A stretch of DNA of 64,000 nucleotides from Elymus sibiricus. Lineage: Eukaryota > Streptophyta > Magnoliopsida > Poales > Poaceae. Below are positions 1 through 11,762 of this stretch, one piece after another. The position numbers were made by a program, and so were the translations under genes. The notes under the pieces were generated by a model, which saw nothing but the letters and a program-made list of their open reading frames with translations, made no database searches and was not told the DNA's origin. Numbering within the stretch: position 1 is the stretch's first letter; each line of letters begins with the position of its first letter. The stretch is from NCBI GenBank assembly GCA_039707655.1, contig CM077668.1, positions 63,319,086 to 63,383,085 on the forward strand, in the 5' to 3' direction.

Positions 1-3000
1 ATTTTGCAAAACAGAAAAGAAAAGAGAAAACAGAGAAGAAAAGAAAGAAAAGAAAAAGGCTCGCGCTACCTGGGCTCTAGTCAACCGTAGCAGCCCAGCC
101 CACCCGCGCGGTCGCCTCCCTCCTCTCGCACTGCTCACGCGCGGTCGCTCGCGCGCACCGCACCCGTCGTCGTTCGCCGTCGCAGCCGCGTCCACTCGTC
201 GCCCGCGTCGCTACAGGCCACCCCTGGGGTGGATAAGAACGCTGCCGCGTCAACCCTAGCCAGCCCGAGATCTTTCCCCCCTCACTCCCTCGTCTTCCCC
301 ACCTCACCCAATGCCGCCATGATCGGCCGCCGCTAGAACTCGCGGCCACCGCCTCCCGATCGCCGCTCCACCATGTCCAGCGTCACCGCCGTCCTCGACT
401 ACTCCCTCTGCCCCGACTGCTTCGAGCTCGGAGCCCCCTCATCGACGCCGACGAGGTCATCTTCAAGCTTCGGCCGCCCGCGTCGCCGCCGTCGATTTGT
501 CGCCGTCCCGCCTCCCCGCGCCCACTTTAGCAAATCTACAGGCTCCTGGTGAGCCTCGCCGTCTTCCCCCCCCTCTTCCCAGTGCGGTTCCGACGCCGTA
601 GCTGCCGTCCCCGACGTGCCCGAGCTCGCCGCCGCGTAGTTCGTCGCCGATGAACATCCGGTGACCAAATGGCCCCACACTCGTGCCCATCGACCTCGCC
701 GTGCCGCGTAGACCCTGCCTAGCTACTTCGCGCGCCCGAGAGAACCCCGCAGCCGCATTTCCGAACACGCCCGACTCCGGCCGTCCGCCGATGAGCTCGC
801 CGTGCTCGATTCCGGCCACCCCCGCCGCCACAACCGCCCCCGTTGGATGCGGCCCACCGCCAGCTTTCGAACGCGCCCGAAAACGCGGCAAATGGCCGTC
901 TGTGCCGCGATTCCGAGCCTCTCCGGTGAAGATCCGCCGCGGGAGCGCTCGCCGGCGCGATTCCGGCGACGTCGCCGGTCGTCGCCGACGTGGCACCGGA
1001 CGGGCCCGCCTCTGGGTCACTGACGCTGGGCCCCGCGGGCCCAGTTGACTGGGTCAGCCGCTGATGTGGCTACCCCGTGTCACTGACATGCGGGCCCCAC
1101 CAGTTAAAACATTTTTTTAAATAAATAAAAGTTAATTAATCTGTTAGTTAATTAATTAGATTAATCTGTCACTGACATGTGGGGACCACCCGCTAATTAA
1201 CTCGGATTAGTTTAAATTTAATCCTAATTAGTTCTGTGTCACTAACCAGTGGGTGCCATTGGTCAGGTTTGACCAGTCAACCGACTCAGTTGACTGCTGA
1301 CGTCATGCATGCGTCATGCTGACACCAGCCTACACTGTTTCGGATAATTCTAATTAAATAATTTCAGAAATTCGAGAAATTGCTTAAAACTTTGAAAAAT
1401 CATATAAAATAAACCGTAACTCGGATGAAAATAATTTATATATGAAAAATGATCAGAAAAATATGTAGAATCCGAATATCGTACCCACATAACTGCCACA
1501 TCCCTCTAGCATACCGAACATGCAACATTTTGCCCGTATTCGATAAATGAATAGTGCATAACTCTAATAAAATAATTCCAATTAAATTCCTAAATTAACT
1601 AAAACAATTAGATAGGCAATATATCACCTCTGCATATCATTGGGCATGTCATGCATCATTGTTGCATTATTGCCGTGTATTTATTATTTCTTCCCCCTCC
1701 TTCTCTCCCGATAGCCCGCGAGACTGTCGACGACACTGCCGTGTACGACGACGTCGCCGACGACCAGACCCCTTCAGCTGAGCTTCCAGGCAAACAAAAC
1801 CCCCTTGATCATCCAGATATCACCCACACTCTCTCTCTCCCTTATGCTTGCATTAGAATTGCTTCTGTAGATATTCCGATAGCTCCTATTCTGATGCATA
1901 GCCTAATTTTGTCGCTTGCTGTTATACCTACCTGTTGTCCCATGATGCTTAGTTAGCTATGCTGTTGTTCCATCTGTGGCCCTTCACCTTGTCCGTATGC
2001 CATGCTTGATATCGGGCCGTGACCACTCTGGGTGATGATCACGGAACTGTTTACATTACTGCAATACTTAAACTGTTAAAGTCGGGCTGGCCCCAAGGGT
2101 GCCCGCGAGAGAATAACATTAAAGACGGGTCGGCTCCAAGAGCACCCGCGCGTCATGTGATACCAAGTCGGAGCGACAGGAACCCTGTTAGTCTCTGCGA
2201 GTTACTAAACACGATTAACGGATTTGGGTATTTGATCTGAGTGGGTCGTTGGCCCTATACGCACTAGCACCACGTGGGATAATGGTTATGGGACCCTCTA
2301 CGTCGTAGTATCAGCCGAAAGCTCTTCAGACGTCACAGCTCAGAGATGCGGGCTGATTGCTGGGGTGGGCTGGTTACATCACTGGTGTATTCAGTGTCGC
2401 GCCTGGGCCCCGGTCAGTCACGCAACGTGTAGGAGTGCGAAGGGCGATGGCCCAAGACCCCTTCGTGATTAGGATTTAGACCGGCGTGTTGGCCTCTCTG
2501 CTTAGCCTAGGTAGGATTGCGTCGTGTTGATCACCCGAGGCCGGGCATTACCCAGCAAGTGTGTCCGGCCAGATGTGATCGAGCGTGTTGGGTAACAGTA
2601 GTGCACCCCTTAAGGGAATTTATCTATTCGAATAGCTGTGTCCACGGTAACAGGAGGCTCGGAGTTGTATCTTGATCCGCTACAACTACAAATGGTTATT
2701 GTTACAATACTAAACTGTTACTACTACTCTACGAATCACTTTCTCGCAGGGAGTCGAGAAAGGATCTCAGGGAGTTACTAAAATATGATTGATTATATAT
2801 TATCTTGCTCTACTCTCTTCTATTGCTGTAAGAAATGCTTCAAGATGCTAGTCTTCGATAGGCTAGGCCTCTCCCCCCTTTGTTCTGGTATTTCTGCAGT
2901 TTAGTTCAAAGATATAGCCCTATTCCTTTGATACCGATGCATATTTAGTATAGTTCTGATGTCAGTTTTGTGAGTACTTTGGATGAGTACTCACGGTTGC

Positions 3001-3414
3001 TTTGCTATCTTTTTCCCCATACCCACTTGATGCAATCAGACGACGGAGCCCAGGAGCCAGACGCCGCCACAGGAGACTACTACCAGGAGAGTCCCGGAGG
3101 CATGTACTACTGGGTTGAGCCAGCCGACCAGGAGTAGATTCGGAGGCTCCCAGGCAGGAGGCCTGCGCCTTTTCGATCAGTGTCGCTGTTTGTGCTAGCC
3201 TTCTTAAGGCAAACTTGACTAACTATGTCTGTACTCAGATATTATTTGTGTGTATGACTTATGTATTCGGGTCCTCGTGACCCCTGGTTTATAATATGGA
3301 GATTTATGTTTAATTTGAGTTTAGAGTTGTGTTGTGATATCTTCCCGTGCGTCTCTGATCTCGAGCGTGCACGTTTGCGTGTATGATTAGTGCACGGTCG
3401 AGCAGGGGCGTCAC
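1..3414 (+). mobile_element. Partial long LTR of a Ty3/gypsy-type retrotransposon (3' end of the LTR)
   Basis: The segment ends GGGGCGTCACA at 3414, an LTR-type CA terminus. It contains no pol domain and has the layout of a long Triticeae gypsy LTR: a GC-rich block (60-1050), an AT-rich block (1090-1620) and a moderately GC-rich tail. The GTGAGTAC-type words near 2970-2990 lie in the opposite order to those in the LTR at 18.25-22.4 kb. That element codes on the minus strand, so I infer that this one codes on the plus strand. No tRNA primer site follows 3414, so it is probably a 3' LTR. Open frames in the GC-rich block (for example 463-1020 minus) have no recognisable domain and I treat them as LTR noise. 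The left end lies outside the window, so full length and target duplication cannot be read. Confidence 0.6.
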
Positions 3415-4117
3415 AAGAGAGATCCGATCTTGCTCGCCGCGAGGATGGCTTGGGGATCAAGATGATTTGCTGGTGTATATTTAGTCCTTCGGGCTCCTAG
3501 CTGCCGCCAAGGGTAGGTGGGCCCTTTAGCAGGCCTGCTGACGGGCTCCCCATGGAGAAGCCACCCCCGGTGTATTACATCGTCAGTAGCCCCCGAGCGC
3601 ATCGGAGGTCGAGCTTCGAGATCTTTGGCGGGCTCCTTGCCTTCGTGTTGGTCTTCAGGTCGCACCTTGGGGAGCTTGGCCTCTTGAAGATTCTATTTCG
3701 GCCTGGTTCTTGTGAGGGCTCGGGAGAGATTTTATTGCGGGGAGGAGCTCGTGGAAAACTATGGCCTTGCAGGTCGAATCTTACCGTCTGACTTCTTGTG
3801 AGCTGAAACATCACTGGCCTACCCCGTGTGGTCTTGTCAAGATGGGTTAGTGGACCGCCCACGCTATTTGATGTGAGGCCCAACTACCCGGCTTTTACTG
3901 AGGTGGTTATAAAGGAGGAAAAGAGGTAAATTTCTTCTCCCGCTTTCCTCATCTTCTTCCTTGCGCCCCTTGCCAAACTGCCCCGCCACCGCTTCCACCA
4001 TTGCTAGCTACCTACACAATCCTTGCGCCCCTAGCCTCTTTCACCGAGACCAACGATATGGCCAAGACTAATGCTGGCGTAGCTCGGGCCCGCACGTAGG
4101 GCACCACTCAAGCAACT
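3415..4117. repeat. Unassigned repeat: probable LTR or leader of the gag-like fragment that follows
   Basis: This 700-bp stretch has no gene I can support. It holds CCCCCGAG and GGGCTCC-type words and a TATAAAGG motif near 3908, followed by a pyrimidine-rich leader. This is the usual layout of an LTR promoter plus untranslated leader. It runs directly into the gag-like frame starting near 4118, so I infer it is the upstream part of that element. The exact LTR start is not visible. Confidence 0.35.
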
Positions 4118-5035
4118 GTGGCCACAGAGCAAAAGTGCAAGAGAGCCGCCATCACCAGAGGGCATAAGAAGCGGGTGGCGAATGAGACCACTGGGAAGTG
4201 GTTCCCTTCTGTTGTTTCCGATGGAGAGCTTAAGCGGCTGACAGCGGAGAGGTCTCTATCGGCGGATCTGAGATGTCGGATGCCCTTAAAAGAGGTCGCA
4301 CCGACGAGCGCGTGCTTCATCAAGAATTTTCTTGGGCAAGGGTTCGGATTCCCGCTGCACAGCTTTGTGCGCGGGCTTCTCTTCTTTTTCGGTTGTCAGC
4401 TCCACAATTTAATGCCAAATGGAATTTTGCACATCGCAAATTTCATCACCTTCTATGAGAGCTACATCGGGACAGCTCCCCACTTCAAGCTGCTCCGCTA
4501 CTTTTTCTGTATCCGGGTGCAGATGAATGACGAGGCCATTCGCAACCTTGGAGGAGTTAGTCTGCAGCTCTGACCTTCTTCCAAGTTCTTTCCCGTGACC
4601 CTTCCTAAGTCCGTGTGGGCCTAGCATAAGTATTGGTTCTATGCCTCCGACCTCACTGACAGCTTGCCAGCCTTTGTCAACGAGCCCCCGAGGCGGCTCC
4701 TCTCATGGGATCCCATCAATCACTTGTTTCCCAATGCCTAGATGCTTGCTGACGCCCAACCCGATTGAAGGCCAACAACTTGAAGGGAGAGTACATTTGG
4801 AGGACCTGGGTGGAGCACCGCATCCTCCCATTGAGGCCCCGGGAGGCCCCGATGTACCTATAAAGGGGGCGAGAGGACCCCACAAGGGTATCCAAGAATG
4901 AGATCGGGGAGTACGAGGTCCGGCGTCGGATCAGCGTCTTGACCGGCCGGGAGTCCGGCTCGATCTAGGTGGGCGTCGCCATGGAGCCTTTTTGTCCGGA
5001 GAACCCTTCGAGCGATGTAAGTTACTTTCTGTTGC
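4118..5035 (+). pseudogene. Decayed gag-like fragment ('putative gypsy type transposon' family, Transposase_28-like)
   Basis: The open frame 4118-4573 (151 codons) has the signature of the plant 'putative gypsy type transposon' domain: FGFPLHSFVRGLLFFFG followed by LMPNGILHIANFITFYE, then an aromatic-rich stretch ending near LLRYFFCIR. After the stop at 4573, recognisable continuation resumes in other frames: YWFYASDLTDSLPAFV near 4630-4675, then WRTWVEHRILPLRP and DPTRVSKNEIGEYEVRRR between 4795 and 4930. The gene is therefore broken by at least one stop and frame changes. In this family the domain is the N-terminal part of a nucleocapsid-like protein of large grass elements, and the rest of the element is absent here. 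Family identity comes from motif memory, not a search. Confidence 0.6.
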
Positions 5036-5220
5036 TCTGTCTTGTTATTGATGTCATATATATTTTTTGCTGACTCCTTCCTCTGGCCTGCAGGACTTTC
5101 TGGATTTTGTTGCCTTTAGGTCGCAGCCCCCGCTTCCTGGCCAGGACCCGGCGATGATGGAGCTGCTGGAGCCCGCTCCACCGGAGGCCCCCAAGGTAGG
5201 CAGAGCTCCAAATGGCGAGT

Positions 5221-6513
5221 GTAGGGAAAAGTAGTATCTTTTTAGTCCAAATGTTGCAGTGGAGGTGAAAGCAGAGATATGTGGTGAGCTTAATATCTTG
5301 ACCGAGGCAATGTCTGATAAGTACCTGGGCCTTCCAGCCATGGTTGGGCTAGATAGAAGTGACAACTTTGAATACCTTGTTGAAAGAATTATCAACTGGC
5401 TTAAGGGTTGGAAGGGGAAAAATTCGATCTATGGGGGGGGAGGGGGGGTTGGGATTCTTTTCAAAGCAATCATTCAGTCAATCCCAGATTTTGCAATGGT
5501 AGTCTTCAAGATCCCAAAAAAGGTGTGTAAAGAAATTACTGATGCAATGGCAGCATTTTGGTGGGGAGACATCGAAGAGGAAAAAATAATACACTAGTTT
5601 GCATGGTGGAGAATTTGTTTACCTAAGGCAAAGGGTGGTATGGGTTTTAGAGACCTGCATGCCTTTAATTTGGCTATGTTGGCAAAGGAGAGTTGGAGAT
5701 TAACAACACACCCTCAAACCTCATGTGCACAAGTTTTAAGAGCAAAATATTATCTGGATGGTAATCTTCTTAATGCATGTCCTAAGAAGGGGTCGACATT
5801 CACTTGGCAGAGTATTGTAGCAGGCCTTCAAACTTTCAAGAGGAGTCACATCTGGAGAGTGGGAATAGGGACACAGATAAATATTTGGAATGATCATTGG
5901 ATGTCGGAAAGCCATTCTAGGTAAATTATTACACAAAGAGGGAATGTTCTTCTAAGCACTATTGATGAGCTTATAGACTTGGTTACAGGGCGGTGGGATG
6001 AAACATTGATTAGAAGTATTCCATTATCAGACCAGCTCCAAGAAGATATCATGGCTTGGAATGCAACAAAATCTCATAGCTTTTCTGTTCTCTTAGCATA
6101 CTATATCGAGTGGGAGTACCAGTTCTGTTCAAGGTTGAGAAGAGCGCCCACAGAGACGTCAAATATAAATCCAGTGTGGGACATTCTGTGGAAGCTGCAA
6201 ATTCCAAGTAAGATATTTTTTTTATGGAGAGCGTTGCATGGATTCATTCGAGGTGTTTTTGCGGAGCAGGCACATCAAGGTCTCGCCACAATGTCCAATT
6301 TGTCACACTGGACGGGAGTACATAAGACACCTCGTATTCACATGTAAGAGAGCACAACGGGTTTGGAAATCTTTAGGACTGGATGAGATTATTGATCAAG
6401 CCCTGTGGATTGATTGCTCAGGCTCTATATTGCTTGAAGAATTTTGCGTTCACCGATAAGAAAATCTCCTCTTTTGGGTCAGCTTCGTCTTCAGGACATC
6501 GTTGTTGGGTATA
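5221..6513 (+). pseudogene. LINE (L1-like) ORF2 fragment, part 1: end of reverse transcriptase and zinc-binding RT region
   Basis: The 5' end is truncated inside the reverse transcriptase. Recognisable blocks, in order: MSDKYLGLPAMVG and IINWLKGWKGK (RT thumb, 5305-5420), IPDFAMVVFKIPKKVCKEI and FWWGD (5485-5570), the WWRICLPKAKGGMGFRDLHAFN motif region (5602-5670), then the zf-RVT region with IWKL-like WDILWKLQIPSKIFFLWRAL (6177-6235) and CPICHTGREYIRHLVFTCK (6295-6350, C-x2-C...H...C). The frame is broken: a TAG near 5596, a stop at 5924, and a shift between 6235 and 6300. A poly-G run near 5430 adds another likely error. The protein continues at 8830, after a Helitron insertion. Confidence 0.8.
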
Positions 6514-7739
6514 CTAGCACATATGCCCGTGCGTTGCAACGGGAGAGAAAATTATCGTGTCCATCAAAACATTCACCAGCGCGACACATCAGCCTCTGGA
6601 CGATGCCACCCAGCGATGGTAGTGGGGCAAATGAGGTGGGCTCCTGCCCGATGGCGCCCAAAACAGAAGAACATCAGTGCGAGCGTCGGCTAGTTGATGC
6701 GGTAGCTGGTGAAGATGTGATGCTATGCCGTGTGCATGCACGCACCTTGTACATGTCCAACACCCGCCCATCTAATGCTACCGCCTTGGACACGGCTCCT
6801 GGACGATTTCATATGTCTAGATTATCGATGAGAACTTTCATCGAAAAATAAAAAGGGTCACGATAATTAGCGCGCCTGTCTGTATTTGGACGTCTGGCGG
6901 TACACGGTAGCATCAACATTGACGACATGCTGAGATGTTGCGATCGCTTCCACTGAAGCTTGAGCCAAAGGATATATATATAGGCCTTCCTTAGAAGATG
7001 TCTTCGGACATAGTACTAATTAGCAATCAATCTGATATGGGTGGTGTCTGATCACATCGCACGCACACGAGATGTCTGTGACGGTGCGAGTCATGGAGGC
7101 AAGGACAAATCGGAGATGGATGATGGGGGTCCGACATGTGCTCCATGAACTCTTGGACGTAGAGTTAGTTTTCTACCTTGCCTGGAATTACTTTTCTCCT
7201 AAAAAATTTAAATATATATTTCTCCTGATTTGTAGGCTTATTTTGTAAGTAAGAGCAAGAACAGTTTGGCTGTCGAACGCATTGATAGTCAAAAGTCAAA
7301 ACGCATCCAGAATAGGGACGTGCGGCGCGACTAAAAAAAGGCTAAGTAATGTACGACAGAACGACAAAACGATCTTTCGTTGGGCAGTGTATATGCCCAA
7401 CTCAGTGGACTTGTGGAACGAGCAGCTTTTTTTTTTGTTAAGAAAACTCTCTTCCACAATAAGACCGCGATGACTATTTCTCTCTCGTACTGATCCTATT
7501 AGGAACGCCTACGCGTAGGAAATAGTGGGCTGACCCAACATTGTACCTTAATTTTTTATATCTTTTTTTTGGTTTTTTCCCTTGCTTGCAGCCTGTTTTT
7601 TCTTCAGTATTTTCGGTTTTCCTTTTTCCTATTTCATTCTTCCATTTTCACTGTTTTTTTCTTTGTTTTTTATGATTTCCTTCACTTTTTTCCTTTCAGG
7701 TTTTCATAAAAAAATCATTTTTCTTTTTTCAACACTTAT

Positions 7740-8410
7740 CTACTTTTTTCACGCATAATGTACAAATTTTTTATACATAAGGGACATTTTTATTGCGTGC
7801 GTTTATCATTTTTTAAATACATGGTTAACATTATTTTAATATAGGTTTTATTGTCTATGTTTTTCTTACACATTGTACATTTGTGTGTATATATCAGGCA
7901 CATTTCTTTATACATGTTTAACATTTTTCAAATAGATAATTGCATTTAAAAAATAAATGTTTGATGTCTACTTTTTTTCAACACATGTCTACATTTTTTA
8001 ATACACATTGTACATACTTTTATACTCCCTCCGTCCCAAAATAAGTGACTCAACTTTGTACTAACTTTGTACATGTTTAACATTTTTATAATATATGATT
8101 AATATCTTGTCATATATACATTTTGATGTCTAGTTTTTTCTACATATTGTACATTTTTTGTGTACATGTGAAATATTTGATTATACAGGTTAAAATTTCA
8201 TGAAACTTATGTTCTGATGTCCACTTTTTTCATACACATTGTACAATTTTTATATACATCTGAAGCATTTTTATATATGTTTAACATTATTTAAATAGAT
8301 GAACATTTTCTTCAAATACATATTTTGATCACTATTTTTTTCATGCACATTGTACATTTTTCTTGGACACCAAAAACATTTTTATACATGTTTAAAAAAT
8401 CAAATACATG
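7740..8410. repeat. AT-rich array of 'TACAT...TTTAACATTTTT' units within Helitron 1
   Basis: Short degenerate units containing words such as CACATTGTACATTTTT and ATACATGTTTAACATTTTT recur at roughly 40-80 bp spacing. No coding potential is visible. An array with the reverse-complement wording lies at 10,310-10,900. Confidence 0.6.
8022..8080. mobile_element. Half of a Stowaway MITE
   Basis: The sequence opens CTCCCTCCGTCCCAAAATAA and continues AGTGACTCAACTTTGTACTA, the typical 5' half of a grass Stowaway (Tc1/mariner MITE). The mirrored right half ending GGACGGAGGGAG is missing, so it is truncated or fused into the AT-rich array. Confidence 0.6.
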
Positions 8411-8829
8411 ATTTACATCTTTTTAAAGTGCGATGAATACTTTAAAAACCTAAAAAGTAAAAAAAGGAAAATGAAAAGAAAAAACATAAGAGAAAAAAAG
8501 GAACAGAAATTACAAACAAAAGAAAAAATATGTGGGACGTCATCCTTTCATATTGGGCCGGCCCACGATAAAAGGCGAGCTACTGCTGGCCTCAATAATA
8601 GGAGAACTTCCGCCTCACAACCAAAAGCATTAGCTTGGCCTGAATGTTGAATGTGCGTGCCTATTTCCATGAGACCACGGTTCGAGTCCTTCTGTGCACA
8701 TATTTTTTTTTATATATTTCTAAAACAGACGACGGACGTACAAAACTCCTCAGATGACGACGTACACAAAACACTTATGTGACGAAAAAAAAGTGGAGAA
8801 ACGCTTCTTCCTTTAATATTAGGTAGAGA

Positions 8830-9303
8830 AGAGAGTTGAGATTTGGTGGGAACATAGAGAAACTCTGAAGGGACGAGGTGTTAAACTGCCGCTGAGCCCG
8901 ACCTTTGCTATCCTAGCTATCACAGCTAACCATGTTGTACATGCCGTTGTTCCTTTATTTGATGAGATGGCAGAAGCCAGTACCGGGAAGCTATAAGCTG
9001 AACATTGACGCTGCATTATTTGATGGTGGGATTAGAGCTATTGCTGCTCTTCTACGCAACTACAGACGTGAAGCCATCGCTGGAGCATCAGAGAGGATAG
9101 ATCATACTTTAAATGCACAGACGCAGATGCGATGGCTCTTCGTCGAGGTCTTCTCCTCCTGCAAGAGGTGGGCTGTACCAAAGTGACAGTTGAGTCAGAT
9201 TGTCTTTACCTGATTGAAGCATGTACTAGAAGAACTGAAATATGGAGTCCCTACACAGCGGTGTTAGCGGATTGCTTCGAGCTAGCTCATGGATTACGGT
9301 GAT
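8830..9303 (+). pseudogene. LINE ORF2 fragment, part 2: linker and RNase H domain
   Basis: Downstream of Helitron 1 the LINE resumes with EIWWEHRETLKGRGVKLPL (8839-8895) and then the RNase H-like (RVT_3) domain: PVPGSYKLNIDAALFDGG (8976-9030), ALLRNYRREAIAGASERI (9036-9095), ALNAQT-like LNAQTQ (9108-9125) and VTVESDCLYLIEACTRRTE (9186-9242). The second half is in another frame from the first, so at least one frameshift lies near 9130-9185. The first catalytic Asp (in NIDAA) and the later ESD are visible. It is interrupted at about 9303 by a small LTR element. Confidence 0.75.
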
Positions 9304-9796
9304 CTCTTTCAGGCACTGCCCGGTCGGACAAGAGGCCTGGTGGTCGCGCCGGTGTTGGAGTAGAGGCGCGGGTCGACGGCGGCGACGAGCGACGCAAACC
9401 GATTTTAGATCGGAAAACTAAAAAGAAAACGCCGATCAAGACGAACGGCGAGAGAGAAAAATCCGGAGCAAGGGCTCTGGAAAAAGACTCTCTAGGGCAA
9501 CCGGTCAACACGACCGGCGAACGAACCCTTAGGTACGGGCGGCGCGGCCCCCGGCGGCGGTCATGGAGGCCGACCGCCCCGGGGGCGGCGCGCGGGGAGG
9601 AAGGGGCGGGCGGCGGCTAAGGTTGGATCGGTTAGGCTGATACCATGTTAGAAGGGATAGAGAGGGATTGGTGGAATTGATGGATATTGCTTGAGCCTCG
9701 TGGGCATATATATATAGGAGTACAATGAGAGTACAAGACAAGCCGGAACAAATTCTAATCTATCTCGTATTTCCTAACTAATCATAATACTCAACA
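9304..9796 (-). mobile_element. Small LTR element (TRIM-like) inserted in the LINE; only the 5' LTR is recognisable
   Basis: A 151-bp LTR-like segment at 9646-9796 starts TGTTAGAAGG and ends ACTCAACA on the plus strand. Directly to its left, the minus strand reads TGGTATCAGCC (9635-9645), a primer site complementary to the 3' end of initiator tRNA-Met. The element therefore runs on the minus strand with its 5' LTR on the right. The 330-bp GC-rich interior (9304-9634) has no gag or pol domain, as expected for a TRIM. A second LTR is not seen at the left edge, so the element is 3'-truncated. LINE coding resumes on both sides. Confidence 0.5.
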
Positions 9797-9960
9797 GTTT
9801 TGATTCTGATTCGAGCACTGCTTATGTTTGGGTAGATGATGCACCTAGCTTCTTATTACCGCATGTAATTCGTGATGTAATTCTGCAACAAGCTTAATAA
9901 AGTGTCGAGCGGCTTTCCCTCAAATAAAGCGGCGTATGTATCTTCAGTTTTGGAAAACTG
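9797..9960 (+). pseudogene. LINE ORF2 fragment, part 3: C-terminus and 3' end
   Basis: Right after the small LTR element, a frame reads AYVWVDDAPSFLLPHVIRDV and stops near 9893 (TAATAA). This resembles the conserved C-terminal tail of grass L1-like RNase H proteins. A short 3' untranslated region with two AATAAAG-type words follows. No clear poly(A) tail is left. Confidence 0.55.
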
Positions 9961-11447
9961 TACATATTTATGGGAATTAAGGAGGACGGCAATCAAGCAA
10001 GGGTTGGCCGTTTCTCTTTTGTAGGCGAACGTACAGAGAAGAGGAGAACATGCGCTGGCTCGCCTGGGTGAGATGGGCTAGATCGCCCGGCCCATTGTCT
10101 CATGTCGAGCAGAGCGCCAGATGGGCCGGCCCAGCCACGCGGGAGGCCACTGCCTCGTTTTGTTCTTTATGTTTTTTGTTTCCGTTTATTTATTTATTTT
10201 TTTACTTCCGTTTATACTTCCAAATATTTCAAATAAATATATTACAAAAAGCACCTTTTTTTAATACATTTCAAAAAACTCTAATCGAGCATTTGAAAAA
10301 TGTTAAATATATATAGAGAAAATGTTTCTCACATATACACAAGTATACAAATGTGAAAGGTGTACAAATGTGAAATGTTGACAATATATTTAAAAATGTT
10401 AACCAAGAATTTGAAAAAATGTTAAACCAGTGTTCGAAAAAATTTCAGCTTTTATTTGAAAAATGTTAAGTGTGTATAGAAAAAATATTGAACATGTATT
10501 CAAAAAATGTTAAACTTTTATTTAAAAAATGTTAAACTTTTATTTAAAAAATGTTAAATGTGTATAAAAAATGTTGACCATGTATTAAAAAAATGTTAAA
10601 CTTGTCTTTGAAAAATGTAAAAAGGTGTACAGAAAAAATGTTGACCATGTATTAGAAAAATGTTAAACGTGTATTTGAAAAATGTTAATCAAGCATTTGA
10701 AAAAATGTTAAATGCTTATCGAAAAGTTGACCATGTATTAAAAAATAATGTTAATTTGCTATTTGAAAAATGTTAATCAAACATTTGAAAAATGTTAAAT
10801 GTGCATAGAAAAAATGTTGACCATGTATTCAATAAATGTAATCTTGTACCTGAAAAATCTTAATCATGTATTAGAAAAATGTATTAGACATATACAAAAA
10901 TGTGCATAGAAAAAAGTAAAACCCCGTGAGAAAATAAAAAGAACACCGATGAAAACGAGGAAAAAAAAGCAAACAAAACCAAGGAAAAAATGAAGAAAAG
11001 AGAAAGAAAAGAAGAAAGCCAGTGAAAACCGATAAACAAACTAAGAAAACCAAGGAAAAATGAAGAAAAAAGAAAAAAAAGGAAAAATTCAATGAAAGCC
11101 GAGGAAGAAAACAAAGAAAGACAAAGAAAAACAAACAAATAGAGAAAGAAACAAATAAAAATCGGTGGAAAAATAAAATAAAATAAAACAAAAAAAACCC
11201 AGTGGAAAACCGCCTCTTTTCCTTCAAGTAGGTCGTGCCCTACTTACAAAACACGAACCTGCTAGGTGACGCAGTGGCTAGCGTGTTATGCGGTAACCAG
11301 TCGATCCCGGGATTGATCCCCTCTCGCTCCCTTTTTTCTACCTTTAAGTATGCTATAGTTGGCCTGCTTGTAACTGTAGACGCTTCAGCGAGAGATCCTA
11401 CCGTCTTGCTATAAGCGAGATATAGTCGCCTCCAGGCACGGAAGCAG

Positions 11448-11449
<2 letters not shown>
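9961..11449. repeat. AT-rich array region with purine-rich tail; no gene
   Basis: After GC-rich words with GGCCCGG/GGGCCGGCCC (10,075-10,135), the sequence holds an array (10,310-10,900) of units with AAAAATGTTAAAC...TGTATT and GTTGACCATGTATT at about 40-60 bp spacing. An A/G-rich run follows (10,915-11,200). The predicted minus frame at 10,871-11,227 is almost all F, L and S, an artefact of this purine run. I see no gene. Confidence 0.55.
11262..11335 (+). repeat. tRNA-like segment (possible Pol III box A/B remnant)
   Basis: GTGACGCAGTGGCTAGCG resembles a box A region, and 30 bp later TCGATCCCGGGATTGATCCC resembles a box B arm, followed by a T run (near 11,331). I cannot fold an acceptor stem, so this is a tRNA-like repeat remnant, not a tRNA gene. 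Confidence 0.3.

Positions 11450-11520
<71 letters not shown>
11450..11520. repeat. Compound microsatellite (AT)n(GA)n
   Basis: About 18 AT/TA units are followed by about 17 GA units. The overlapping frames rich in Y-I and S-L on the minus strand come only from this repeat. Confidence 0.95.
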
Positions 11521-11524
<4 letters not shown>

Positions 11525-11762
11525 AGTTGGGTTGCGGCCCAGGATAGAGAGGAAAAAAGAGATGGGTTTGGCCCATTTAGGTGGAAAGAAGGTGGGCTGC
11601 ATATAGTGAAGAGAGAGAGGAAAGAGAGGCTGGGCCAAGGGATTCGGCCCATAGCCTTACCCAAGGAAATATATTTTCCTAAAAGAAAACATTAGAAAAG
11701 AAATAGAAGCTCAAATAAAAATCAAAAGAAGTTTCAAAAAGACAAATGCACATAATTTATAA

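Larger units (their letters stand above)
6514..8829 (-). mobile_element. Non-autonomous Helitron 1 inside the LINE
   Basis: On the minus strand the element ends with a CCCGT...ACGGG hairpin, a short AT spacer and CTAG, followed by T at 6513. This is the Helitron 3' signature (hairpin plus CTRR, insertion before T). Its minus-strand 5' end reads TCTCTACCTAATATTAAAGG, matching the TC-type Helitron 5' end, at about 8829. Both flanks are LINE coding sequence that belongs together, so the insertion is directly supported. There is no Rep/helicase gene. The interior is an AT-rich array (about 7740-8410), a Stowaway half (8022-8080) and a tRNA-like B-box word (GGTTCGAGTCC near 8685). The base next to the 5' end is not the expected A, so that boundary may be off by a few bases. 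Confidence 0.65.

Noticed and set aside
463..1048. Overlapping open frames of 120-185 codons on both strands in a GC-rich block
   Set aside because: No domain, low-complexity R/G/A/P composition, and they lie inside a long LTR.
8650..8700. Possible tRNA gene with GGTTCGAGTCC B box
   Set aside because: No acceptor stem or box A at the right distance; it lies inside Helitron 1.
10871..11227. 118-codon minus frame made almost entirely of F, L and S
   Set aside because: Translation of a purine-rich low-complexity run, not a membrane protein.
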